Shown here: positions 44,428-53,600 of the stretch, piece after piece | Position numbering within the stretch: position 1 is the first letter of the stretch | How the letters are laid out: the number at the start of each line of letters is the position of its first letter | NCBI GenBank assembly: GCA_958452575.1 | Contig: CAUDUM010000008.1 | Coordinates: forward strand, 9,787 to 73,786 | DNA: 64,000 nucleotides | Reading direction: 5' to 3' | Source of the DNA: an uncultured Eggerthellaceae bacterium | GTDB taxonomy: Bacteria; Actinomycetota; Coriobacteriia; Coriobacteriales; Eggerthellaceae | Notes under the pieces: generated by a model | Databases searched by the model: none | Seen by the model: only the letters and a program-made list of their open reading frames with translations | Told to the model about the DNA's origin: nothing | Program-made: the position numbers and the translations under genes

Positions 44428-44443
44428 GTTAATTATAGCTAAC
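44428..44443. promoter_or_regulatory. GTTA-N8-TAAC palindrome between AraC and feoA
   Basis: GTTAATTATAGCTAAC lies between the divergent AraC and feoAB genes, 113 bases upstream of feoA. A DtxR-type repressor gene is found at 46745, just downstream of feoB. This is the strongest context for reading the palindrome as an iron box. Confidence 0.6.
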
Positions 44444-44479
44444 ATCACTGAGATATGGAGCTGACTGCATAGCATGGAG

Positions 44480-44543
44480 TTGAGGAGGTTTCCTCTTCAA
44501 CCTTAAGCTTTCTCCAGGTTGCGGGCACGACGCCCGCCCTGGA
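44480..44543 (+). promoter_or_regulatory. Two hairpins in the feoAB 5' untranslated region
   Basis: TTGAGGAGG (44480-44488) pairs with CCTCTTCAA (44492-44500). TCCAGG (44513-44518) with CCTGGA (44538-44543), plus inner CGGGC/GCCCG, form a second stem. The second stem ends exactly where the feoA ribosome binding site AAAGGAG begins. No known riboswitch is recognised. Confidence 0.4.
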
Positions 44544-44556
44544 AAGGAGTTGATCA

Positions 44557-44781
44557 ATGAAACTGCACGATATGAAAGAGGGGTCGGCTGCGCGCGTTTT
44601 GGCCGTGTCGGGTGATGCGCGGTTCGTCTCGCGGGTCACCGCAGTCGGACTCACCGAAGGGTGCCGTATAGAAGTCCTCCAGAACGTCCGAAAGCGCCCC
44701 GTGCTGGTATACGTCCGCGACAGCGCCGTTGCGATCGACAGAGGGGATTGCGAACTGATTGATGTGGAGGTGGCCTTGTGA
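44557..44781 (+). CDS. feoA: Ferrous iron transport protein FeoA
   Basis: A 74-residue SH3-like protein starting at ATG 44557 after AAAGGAG. MKLHDMKEGSAARVLAVSG, VTAVGLTEGCRIEVLQN and YVRDSAVAIDRGDCELIDVE are typical of FeoA. It acts at the cytoplasmic side to assist FeoB. Its last codons overlap the feoB start (GTGA), so the two are translationally coupled. Confidence 0.92.
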   Translation: MKLHDMKEGSAARVLAVSGDARFVSRVTAVGLTEGCRIEVLQNVRKRPVLVYVRDSAVAIDRGDCELIDVEVAL

Positions 44782-46709
44782 GCTGCGAGACGTGCGCGGC
44801 CGCTTGCCCTGCGGCCAAGGGGGCAAGAACGTCGGGAGGGCAGGGCGCCGGTGTTGCGGTCGCTCTTCTCGGCCAGCCAAATTCCGGGAAGTCTACCCTG
44901 TTCAACGGCCTTACGGGCGCGAGGCAGCATGTGGGCAACTGGCCGGGCAAGACTGTCGAGAGGAAAGAGGGGTCGTTCAGGATTGGCGATACGCAGTGCC
45001 GTGTGGTCGACCTCCCCGGAGCCTACGGCCTTTCCGCCAACTCGCCCGAGGAGGAGGTGACGCGTGACTACCTCGAGTCCGGCGATGCGGACGTTGTGGT
45101 CGTGATGGCCGATGCCTCCCAGCTCCAGCGCAGCCTCTACATGCTCGCCGAGTTCGCTGCCGCGCACCCGGAGCAGCCCTCTCTCCTTGCTTTGAATCTC
45201 ATGGATGTTGCGGAGGGTCAAGGCAAGCGCATCGATTCGGCGCTTATCGAGCAGCGGCTCGGGATTCCCGTCGTGCCGCTCGTGGCGTCACGTCCGGAAG
45301 GGTACGGGAATCTGCTTTGCGCCATCGAGCGGACGGCGCGCGAGCGCCCATCCATTGACGACGGCCGCCTGCGTCGGGAGCTGGCGTCCGTTCCGGCGAC
45401 GGCGCAGGGTGCGGGGAAGGCGCGGTTCGCCTGGATCGAATGGCTCCTCGACGGGGCGGTGTCCGCTCCCGAGAAAGCGCACGCGCTGTCGCGTTTCGAC
45501 CGGCTCGCCACGGGCTCTCGCTGGTCCAAGCCCATCACCGTCGCCATGATCCTCGCGGGGTTCCTTCTCGCGTTCGTTCCCGCCATACCCATCATGATGC
45601 TCGGCGGCGCCATCTCCTCGCTCGGGCAGGTCGCTGCCGGGGCGCTCGCGCAAGTGGGCGCACCTGACGTTGTGGGCAGCTTTCTTGCGGGTGTGGTGTT
45701 CAACAGCTTGTGCTTCGGCACGATGATGGTGGGCTACGTATTCGGCATCAACCTTGTGTTCGGCCTCTACGAGGAGGCGGGCTACATGGCGCGCATCGGC
45801 TACGTATTCGACCACACCATGGCGCGCTTCGGGCTGCAGGGGAAGTCGCTCATGCCGTTTCTTATGTGCCTGGGGTGCACGATGGGCGGCGTGTCGGGCT
45901 CGCGCGTCATCGACTCGTGGGGACAGCGCATGCTCACCGTCATGATGGCTTGGGCCATCCCGTGCGGCTCCACGTGGGGCGTGGTGCCGGTGCTGGCCGT
46001 CGCGTTCTTCGGCGTAGCCGGCGCGCCGCTCGTGATCGTGGGGATATTCGCCGTGATGCTCGTCATCATGGGCATCGTGGGGAAGGTGTTCGGGCCGCGC
46101 CTGGTGGCGCAGGGTGAGCGCGCGGGCATGGTTATGGAACTTCCTCCCTATCATCGGCCGCACCTGGGGAACGTCGTGCGCGGCGCCTTGCTCAAGAGCC
46201 GCCAGATGTTCGTTCGTGCCATTCGCGTGGTCGCCATCTTCGCGTTCGTCATCTGGGCGCTCACCTACACTTCGACCGGCGGCGTCGAAGGGTCTGCGCT
46301 CTACGCGCTGGGCACCGCTATCGAGCCGGTGACGAGGCTGTTCGGCATGGGGTGGCATACTTTCACGGCGTGGCTCTGCGCGCTCGTCCTCAAGGAATCC
46401 GCCCTCGGCGTGCTCTCGGGTCTTTTTACGGGCGCGGCGACGCCGAACGCCGTCCTCGTGGGGATCATGACCGGCGGCGGGGCGGCTGCGGCGAACGTCG
46501 GAGAGGTCATGTCTCAGGTGATTTCAGCCCCCGAGGCGCTCGCCTTCATCTTCGCGTTCACGTTCAATATGCCGTGCGCGGCAAGTGTCTCTGCTACCTG
46601 GGCCGAAGTCCACTCGACGAAGTGGACCGTCATAACGGCGGCGTTCTACATAGTCTCTTCGCTTCTGCTCGGATGCGTGGTCTACCACGTGAGTTTGCTG
46701 TTTTTCTAG
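44778..46709 (+). CDS. feoB: Ferrous iron transporter FeoB
   Basis: The 643-residue protein starts at GTG 44778. The G domain has G1 GQPNSGKST (~31), switch region GNWPGKTVERKEG, G3 VVDLPGAYGLSANSPEE and G4 LALNLMD. The membrane part from ~residue 245 has the two Gate motifs, including MPFLMCLGCTMGGVSGSRV. An unusual Cys-rich N-terminus (CETCAAAC) precedes the G domain and may bind a metal. It imports Fe2+ driven by GTP-linked gating. Confidence 0.93.
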   Translation: MSCETCAAACPAAKGARTSGGQGAGVAVALLGQPNSGKSTLFNGLTGARQHVGNWPGKTVERKEGSFRIGDTQCRVVDLPGAYGLSANSPEEEVTRDYLESGDADVVVVMADASQLQRSLYMLAEFAAAHPEQPSLLALNLMDVAEGQGKRIDSALIEQRLGIPVVPLVASRPEGYGNLLCAIERTARERPSIDDGRLRRELASVPATAQGAGKARFAWIEWLLDGAVSAPEKAHALSRFDRLATGSRWSKPITVAMILAGFLLAFVPAIPIMMLGGAISSLGQVAAGALAQVGAPDVVGSFLAGVVFNSLCFGTMMVGYVFGINLVFGLYEEAGYMARIGYVFDHTMARFGLQGKSLMPFLMCLGCTMGGVSGSRVIDSWGQRMLTVMMAWAIPCGSTWGVVPVLAVAFFGVAGAPLVIVGIFAVMLVIMGIVGKVFGPRLVAQGERAGMVMELPPYHRPHLGNVVRGALLKSRQMFVRAIRVVAIFAFVIWALTYTSTGGVEGSALYALGTAIEPVTRLFGMGWHTFTAWLCALVLKESALGVLSGLFTGAATPNAVLVGIMTGGGAAAANVGEVMSQVISAPEALAFIFAFTFNMPCAASVSATWAEVHSTKWTVITAAFYIVSSLLLGCVVYHVSLLFF

Positions 46710-46744
46710 CAAATTCTTTTTCGGGAAAGAACGGGGTTGATGAG

Positions 46745-47143
46745 ATGAGGTGCGAAAACGCCGGTGCGACCGAATCCTCGGAGGACTACCTCGAGGCGAT
46801 CCTCGTGATCCGCGCCGAGCGGGGGTTCTGCCGCAACGCCGACATCGCGGAGCGCCTGGGCGTCACAAGGCCGAGCGTCACCAAGGCTCTGGCGAACCTG
46901 TCGTCCCGGTCGCTCGTCGAGGTGGCAGGCCGCGACGTGCGGCTCACCCCCGAGGGGCGCCGCCTCGCCGGCGCCACGCTCGAGAAGCACGAGTTCTTCA
47001 GGCGGCTGCTCTGCGACGCCGGGGTGGACGGGAGGACGGCATCCGAGGAGGCGTGCCGCCTGGAGCACTGCATCTCCGGCCCCTCCTTCCGCCGCCTGGC
47101 GGACCACCTCGCGGGCCTGCGGGGGCAGGGCGGGGGCGGGTGA
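46745..47143 (+). CDS. DtxR/IdeR-type metal-dependent repressor
   Basis: The 132-residue protein starts at ATG 46745, 35 bases after feoB; the ribosome binding site is weak. A winged helix (SEDYLEAILVIRAERG, NADIAERLGVTRPSVTKALANLSSRSLVEV) is followed by the metal-ligand and dimer region HEFFRRLLCDAGV and EEACRLEHCIS, where the Cys-x-x-Glu-His pattern is that of iron-type DtxR proteins. It has no SH3 domain, so it is of the short form. It probably represses feoAB and other iron genes when Fe2+ is high, acting at GTTA-N8-TAAC sites (inference). Confidence 0.85.
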   Translation: MRCENAGATESSEDYLEAILVIRAERGFCRNADIAERLGVTRPSVTKALANLSSRSLVEVAGRDVRLTPEGRRLAGATLEKHEFFRRLLCDAGVDGRTASEEACRLEHCISGPSFRRLADHLAGLRGQGGGG

Positions 47144-47384
47144 CCGCCCGGGCGCCCGCGAGCCCAGGCAAAGCGCATTGAACCCGGCGGCGCACGTGGC
47201 CAGCACGGCAGGCGGCATGCGCCGCTTTCGCCCGTCCGGCGACCCTCGTGCGGGCGACGACGCGATACCGAGCGGCGACGATGGCAAAGGGCCTCGCGCC
47301 ATCGCGGCCGAATCTCGCGACGCTGAGATGCAGCCGTTTGCCGCTCCGAAAGGAGCAGACACATGGCAGTCGAATCAGCGGGAT

Positions 47385-47408
47385 GAATCTGAATCTGAAT
47401 CTGAATCT
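47385..47408 (+). repeat. Four tandem GAATCT units
   Basis: GAATCT occurs four times in a row, immediately after a seven-codon frame. A short simple repeat of this type can vary in length by slippage. Confidence 0.8.
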
Positions 47409-47429
47409 ACCCCGATTTCGTTTACACCC

Positions 47430-47540
47430 CTACGCCGCCTTCAGGCGGCGATCGTCCTCGGGCCGGTTGGCCCGCTCGAACTCCTCGGGGCTGAGGTATC
47501 CCAGCGCCGAGTGGGTCCTTACCCTGTGCTGGAGGCCGAC
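47430..47540 (-). mobile_element. IS3-family transposase C-terminal relic
   Basis: The minus strand reads HRVRTHSALGYLSPEEFERA followed by NRPEDDRRLKAA and a stop at 47430-47432, the classical end of an IS3-family OrfB integrase core. The DDE residues and OrfA are absent, so only the tail remains. No inverted terminal repeats were identified. Confidence 0.75.
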
Positions 47541-47997
47541 CCGGGAGACTTGCATGCCGCCCGCTGCCCGCGTGGCCTTCCCGACCCGCGCCCCACGGCC
47601 TGCCGGCCCCATGGCGCGGACGACCCTCGACGAGCTGCGCTTGCGTGGCCTGTGCGCACGGGCTGCGGCAGAACAAATTCGACGACGTTGCGCTTGCTGG
47701 TACGGTCACGGTCACATCAATGGATTGCTCGCAGGTTCGTCTGGGAGACTGCAGACGCAACATTAACGGAACGGTCCTAACATGACCCCACGGCAGAACG
47801 ACGGCTACTCACTCTGCTTCAACCTGCCTTGCTTGTCGTTGTTAGATTGCGTGATCCCGTGGCCTTGCAATTTGAACCAAGCTGGGTAGAATATCTCATT
47901 TACGTGCACGTGAGCGCAACTTAACGGGCGCTTATTCCATTTCTCCTCACGTCTGCTAGAATTCGAAACGCTGGAAGTCAACATCCAAGGTTTTGAG

Positions 47998-49731
47998 TTG
48001 CGGGCGGAGAAGAACGTGTATTGCGCGAGGTGTAACCGGTTTACGGACAGCAGCAGATGTCCCGAATGCGGGAGGGAGACCCTTGAAGAGGCCCCTCACG
48101 TTGTCTATTGGTGTGACACGTGCAATATTCCGATTATCAGAAATCCCGAAGGGACTAAAATTACCTGTCCGACCTGCGGAAACGAAGCTAGATATCTTTG
48201 CGCCGATTTGCGACCAGTATTTCCACAGGAACGGCTGTTATTCGAAATTCTTGATGCGAAACCTTTCGCTTATGTGAATGACTCTGTCTGGGCTACCGGA
48301 AGCAAATACTACGTAAACGGTAGGCCGCACAATATCACCATTGCGGAAATCCTTTCGTTTGATCCTCTAACGATTCGCAACGAGCTTGACCGGCACGCCG
48401 ACGGCAACGACGATGCGGCCTTTCTTCGCTACGTTGGCGCTTTCATTGAGGCCAATAAGCCTCATTTGAATGACCTTGTACGAGAAGCATGCGAGTTCAT
48501 CGTTGGTGCTGCGAAAGGATATGAAGAGGAGAACCTAGTCGTGTCGTTTTCCGGTGGCAAGGACTCGACGGTTACCGCAGACCTTGCCGTTCGGGCGCTA
48601 AGCAACCCGTATCTTGTTCACATATTCGGCGACACCACACTTGAGTTCCCGAGCACCATCGAATACGCGGAGCGTTTCAGGGCAAGTCACCCACTCGCCA
48701 TCTTCAAGACCGCAAAGAACTACGAGCAGTCCTTCTACGATGTAGCCGAGGAGATTGGGCCTCCGGCACGTATGATGCGTTGGTGCTGCTCAATGTTCAA
48801 GACTGGCCCTATTTCCAGGGCCTTCAAGGGTCTGTTTGGTGACCAGCCCATCTTGACGTTCTACGGGATACGCAAGGGCGAGTCGGTATCTCGCAGTAAG
48901 TACAACCGCATCGAGGACAACGCCGAGTCAGTGAAGATACAACGTCAGAAAGTCGCCGCACCCATCTTCTATTGGAACGACATCGACGTCTGGCTTTACA
49001 TACTGTCCGAGGGAATTGACTTCAACGATGCGTACCGGCTCGGCTACGAGCGTGTTGGGTGCTGGTGCTGCCCGAACAACAATCCGAGAGCGCAGTTCCT
49101 TTCCGCAATATACATGCCGGAAGAGTCTGAGAGGTGGCACACGTTCCTCGTCGATTTCGCCCGGCGTATCGGCAAACCAGATCCGGAAGTATACGTCGAC
49201 ACCGGTAAATGGAAGGCGCGTCAGGGCGGGAACGGTGTCGCGGCTGCAAGCTCGGTGCTTGTCGAAGCTAGTCACTGTGCCACTGAGGACAACGCGATGA
49301 TCTTCTCGCTTGAGCGACCGTCCTCAGATGAGCTTGTCGGTCTCTTTACGCCCATAGGCGACTATGCGCCCGGGCTTGGTCGCAAATTGCTCGATGAGCG
49401 CGTGTTCGTAGACCACCGTACCAACGAGCCCGTAATTGCCGTCATGCCGTTCACCCAGCCTGGTTACGAGCATGCCATCAAGGTTCGAATCCTACGCGAT
49501 CGGGACGCAGACGTTCTACTGCGGCAGGCGAAATATCAGGTGGTCAAGTACAACGCATGCAGACAATGTCTCAAGTGCGAATCTCTTTGTAGGTTCGGGG
49601 CCATAAGCATAACCGGCGACGGGTACCGAATCGACCCTGCGAAGTGCGTCCACTGTAAGCAGTGCGTTACCGACAAGTACCTCGAAGGTGGTTGCTTGAT
49701 GCGCAAATACCTCAAGACAAAGGACGAGTAG
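47998..49731 (+). CDS. sspD: PAPS-reductase-like sulfurtransferase of the Ssp DNA phosphorothioation system (SspD/DndC-like), with zinc ribbons and ferredoxin tail
   Basis: The 577-residue protein starts at TTG 47998, seven bases after AAGG. Residues 1-65 have two Cys-pair zinc ribbons (YCARC...CPEC and WCDTC...CPTC). The core is an ATP-pyrophosphatase/PAPS-reductase fold with PP-loop SFSGGKDS (~184), RWCCSMFKTGP, GIRKGESVSRS and ERVGCWCCPNN, as in DndC/SspD, which adenylate or sulfurate the DNA backbone. The C-terminus (~515-575) carries a ferredoxin-like Cys set (CRQCLKCESLC and CVHCKQC). First gene of eight tightly packed genes. The fused zinc-ribbon and ferredoxin ends are larger than in plain DndC. 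Confidence 0.8.
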   Translation: MRAEKNVYCARCNRFTDSSRCPECGRETLEEAPHVVYWCDTCNIPIIRNPEGTKITCPTCGNEARYLCADLRPVFPQERLLFEILDAKPFAYVNDSVWATGSKYYVNGRPHNITIAEILSFDPLTIRNELDRHADGNDDAAFLRYVGAFIEANKPHLNDLVREACEFIVGAAKGYEEENLVVSFSGGKDSTVTADLAVRALSNPYLVHIFGDTTLEFPSTIEYAERFRASHPLAIFKTAKNYEQSFYDVAEEIGPPARMMRWCCSMFKTGPISRAFKGLFGDQPILTFYGIRKGESVSRSKYNRIEDNAESVKIQRQKVAAPIFYWNDIDVWLYILSEGIDFNDAYRLGYERVGCWCCPNNNPRAQFLSAIYMPEESERWHTFLVDFARRIGKPDPEVYVDTGKWKARQGGNGVAAASSVLVEASHCATEDNAMIFSLERPSSDELVGLFTPIGDYAPGLGRKLLDERVFVDHRTNEPVIAVMPFTQPGYEHAIKVRILRDRDADVLLRQAKYQVVKYNACRQCLKCESLCRFGAISITGDGYRIDPAKCVHCKQCVTDKYLEGGCLMRKYLKTKDE

Positions 49732-49734
49732 CCC

Positions 49735-50655
49735 ATGCAAATGAAGTTCAAAGCACACCAGACATTCGCCATTCGCAAGGGCTGGCTAGGCAAGGGGCTG
49801 AGAGGAATCCAAGACGTCAGTCATACTTTGCTGATGCCAAGCAGCGGCAAGGAGGCAATGGATGAACTCGGGCTCGGATCAAACCAGGTTGTCGCGCTCC
49901 GCTATTGGCTTGAGACCATGGGGCTGATAAGCCGCGTTCGCAGAAACAGAGAGCACGACCTAACGGAAATCGGGCAGCTCATATACGACAATGACCCATA
50001 CACCGAAGAGATCGGGACGCTTTGGGCACTCCATTGCAACCTCGCATCGGCGCAAGAAGACGCCGCTTCATGGTACTTCTTCTTCAACGAGTTCAAGGTA
50101 ACGGGCTCCTTTGATAAAGATGCTTTTACCCACGCGCTAGAGCGTTATGTGTTCACCAATAACGACAAGCCGAAGGTCGCTCTAACTTCGCTTGAATCTG
50201 ACTTCAGCTGCATTCTGAACACGTACATTCCGCACGACCGCACGAGCAACAGACGGACTTCGCCTGAAAGCGTCATAGACTGCCCATTGGGAGAACTTGG
50301 CCTTGTCGATGTGGAGAGCAAGTCGGCAAAGACCTATCGCAAGAGGCCTGCAAATCTCAGCACGCTCCCCGGCTTGCTAGTGCTTTATGCCATTTGCCCA
50401 ATGCGCAGCGAGCTTGAAACGGGTGGCCAGGTACCCGATAAGGAGATTCGGCTTGAGACCCTGCTCGACGGACCCCGCATGCCGGGAAGGATATACAACC
50501 TCGATTCCGTCGCCCTGCTCACAAAGCTCTACGAACTTGAGAGCGATGGGATGCTACGCATTAACCGCACCGCCGGTCTTGACGTGGTGCGACTTAACGA
50601 TCCCGGCATGACGAAAGAAGACTGTCTTGCCGCCTACTACAGAATGATTGGATAA
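49735..50655 (+). CDS. sspB: DUF4007 protein, SspB-like component
   Basis: The 306-residue protein starts at ATG 49735, directly after the sspD-like stop. The N-terminus FKAHQTFAIRKGWLGKGLRG, then SSGKEAMDELGLGSNQVVAL and LTEIGQLIYDNDPYTEEIGT, is typical of DUF4007. From memory of the Ssp literature, SspB, the nickase needed for single-strand phosphorothioation, belongs to this family. Placement between a DndC-like enzyme and a large ATPase supports the reading. No catalytic residues can be pointed out from sequence alone. Confidence 0.72.
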   Translation: MQMKFKAHQTFAIRKGWLGKGLRGIQDVSHTLLMPSSGKEAMDELGLGSNQVVALRYWLETMGLISRVRRNREHDLTEIGQLIYDNDPYTEEIGTLWALHCNLASAQEDAASWYFFFNEFKVTGSFDKDAFTHALERYVFTNNDKPKVALTSLESDFSCILNTYIPHDRTSNRRTSPESVIDCPLGELGLVDVESKSAKTYRKRPANLSTLPGLLVLYAICPMRSELETGGQVPDKEIRLETLLDGPRMPGRIYNLDSVALLTKLYELESDGMLRINRTAGLDVVRLNDPGMTKEDCLAAYYRMIG

Positions 50656-50664
50656 GGGGGCGGC

Positions 50665-53600
50665 ATGAATCTGAAAGCGATGGTGCTGCCAAACGAGGAC
50701 TTCCAGACCTCGGTAAATATTGACTTCGACTTTGGCTCCAGGTCAAAGATTGAGGCGCTCATACCCACGGACTCCGTATGCCGCTATCTCGAAGAAATCG
50801 TGCGGGACGTCTTACTCACGTCGAACCAACGCGCAAAGCTCCTCGTCGGTGCATATGGCAAAGGCAAATCCCATGTCGTTCTCGCGGCGCTCACCTCGAT
50901 GTGGATAAAGGACGCAAGTGCCTTCCGCAGAATCGTTGATGCGTATAGAGAACGTGGTCTTGAATTTGGCGACACCTTCGAGAGATTTGCTGGCGAAGGT
51001 AAGCGCCTATTGCCCGTTGTGATCTCAGGTAGCGCGTCTGACCTGAGGCATTCGCTACTGTATGCTCTCCGCAACGCGCTGCACATTGCCGAGCTCGACA
51101 CGCTAATGCCGTCTACCAACTATGATGGCGCAATTGCCGTGCTCAATCGCTGGGGAGACAGCTATCCCGACACTCTTGAGCGATTCGAGTCCCTGACTGG
51201 CAGCAGTGCGAGCTCGATGATTTCGCGGCTCCGGAACATGGACACGACGGCCTATGACCTCTTCGTGGAATCATACCCAGAGCTCACCTCTGGCGGCAAG
51301 TTTGATGCATTGGACGGCGCGGAGGTAATCGACGTTTACGAACATGTCTTGAACGGCCTCGCCGAACACGGGATATCGGGAATATACGTCGTCTACGACG
51401 AGTTCAGCAAATACCTCGAGACTTCGCTTGACAGGGCGACCTTTGAGGACACAAAGCTTCTGCAGGACTTCGCAGAAGCCTGCAATCGCAGCGGAGCAGA
51501 CAAGCAGCTGCATTTGCTCCTCATCAGCCACAAGAGCTTGAGCAACTACATAGATTCGAACCTTCCCAAGGAGAAGGTGGACGGATGGCGTGGGGTGTCG
51601 GGGCGCTTCCGCGAGATTGAGATGGTCGACGACGCCAATCAGTACTACGAACTGCTAGGCAACGCTATCCTCAAGAATCCTAAGAACTGGAACGCATGGC
51701 TGGCCGAGAGAAACGGATACAACGATAGGGCTTTGCGCCGCATCGGATCAAGATATGTAGGTCAAGGTCTATTCGACAGTGGCGTCATCGACATGGTGAC
51801 GCACGGATGCTTCCCGCTACACCCTCTGACCACATATCTTCTCGCCCGCATGTCTGAGAAGGTAGCTCAAAACGAAAGAACTCTCTTCACCTTCATATGC
51901 TCTAACGAAGAGAGCGCTTTCGGCGCTGCTCTCGATAACAGTGAAGGGTTCATCGCGCCCGATTACGTTTACTCGTACTTTGAGCCGCTACTGCGCAAGG
52001 AGTTCTACTCAAGCCCCCTTCACAAGACATATGAGCTGGCAAGGGCGTCCATGCGGCGCGTGGACGAGCATAGCCTTGAGTGCCGCATCATCAAGACCAT
52101 TGCCGCCATAGACATCGTGGCACAATACGACCGTGTTGCCCCGACCAGACAGACAATAGTCGACCTTTATACCGACTGCGGTTACGAACCCTTTGAGGTC
52201 GACACGGCGCTCGACAACCTGGTGGCAAACGATTCCATAGTCTACCTGCGGCGGAGTAACGCGTACCTCAAGCTGAAAGAAACTTCCGGCGTGCGCATAG
52301 ACAGTGAGATTGCCGACAGGGCAGAGAGGTTGCGCAGCGGAATCGCCCTGACAGACCTCCTAAACACGATGATGAGGGGCCGAGCGCTCTATCCGTCGCG
52401 TTACAACGAGGAACTTGGCATCGTTAGGTATTTCGACTGTGGGTTTGCGAACCAAGCATCCGTGAGTACCTGGAAGCATGGAGAACGAATCCTCCACGAT
52501 GCGACCGGCGACGGCGAAGTAGTTGCCATTTGCGCTGAAACACCGGACGAATTCGAACACTTCAAGGAGATGGCCAAAGACGCCCTTTCCGCCAAGCCGA
52601 TGACTGTCATCGTCTATCCCCGTCGCTACAAGGACATCGCGGAGGCGGCCTATAGGCTTGAGGCGGCAAGGCAGCTCAAGGATGAGGCGGGCGATGATGA
52701 CATCCTCGCGGAAGAATACGAAATCGTAATCGAGGACTATTCGGAAATCGTTGATGATTTCATCGCTGGCTTCTTCCAGCCTGAGCTGGGTCGTTCTCTG
52801 TACTACATCGGCACCTCGCAGAAGAAACGCATAACCCGCAAGCGCCGCCTTTCGGAAGAGCTCTCCGCTCTCTGCTTTGAGACCTATCACGACACCCCGC
52901 GCATTACGAGTGAGGCGCTGAACAAGAACGAGCTGACGGGAACCGCTTTTAGCAGCAGAACGAAGATACTCAAGGCGCTGTGCGAAAAGAGGCTCGCGCG
53001 AAACTTCGGTTTCGTCGGCAACGGACAAGAGACATCTATGGCCCGTAGCGCCTTCGAGAAAACCGGATTGCTAGATCTTGAAAGCGCAACCGAGATGCCT
53101 GTCAGCAAGCATGAGCGAGGTATAGACAAGGTTATCGCTACCATACGTACATTCGTAGAGAACGCCTACGAAGACTCCTTTAGTGTTCTATACGATGAGC
53201 TCAAGGGGCCTAACCTTGCCATCGGCCTGCGGGAGGGACCCATACCCTTGTATCTCGCTTACGTGTTGAGGCAGTACAGGGACGAGATCAAAATCACGCG
53301 CAATGGCGAGGAGCGCCCGTTCAACGAAATGGTGCTCGACGACATTTCCAGGCAACCTGAACGTTATCAGTTGACCAGGCTTAACTGGACGCCACAGATG
53401 GCCGATTACCTAAGCGACCTTGCTGGCATGTTCGGTTGCGACGCGGAAGCTGCCGGCAGAAACGACGTGGCAGAGGCTATACGCCTCTGGTATGTAGAGT
53501 TGCCGCAGGTAACGCGAAATAGCCGATACGACCACGCACGTAGTGGACGGACAGAGCCGATATCGAAGACGCGCGCGGCGTTCTTCAAGGCAATACGCGG

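Larger units (their letters stand above)
47144..47997. other. Gap with relics at the left edge of the phosphorothioation cassette
   Basis: No intact gene. An isolated gene start (AAAGGAG then ATG at 47363) ends after seven codons. It is followed by a GAATCT microrepeat and an IS3 transposase tail. From about 47770 the sequence becomes AT-richer. TAGAAT at 47957-47962 could be the -10 element of the downstream operon, but no clear -35 is seen. Confidence 0.55.

Noticed and set aside
49485..49502. GGTTCGAATCC-like word resembling a tRNA T-arm
   Set aside because: It lies inside the sulfurtransferase coding sequence and no acceptor or anticodon stem fits around it.
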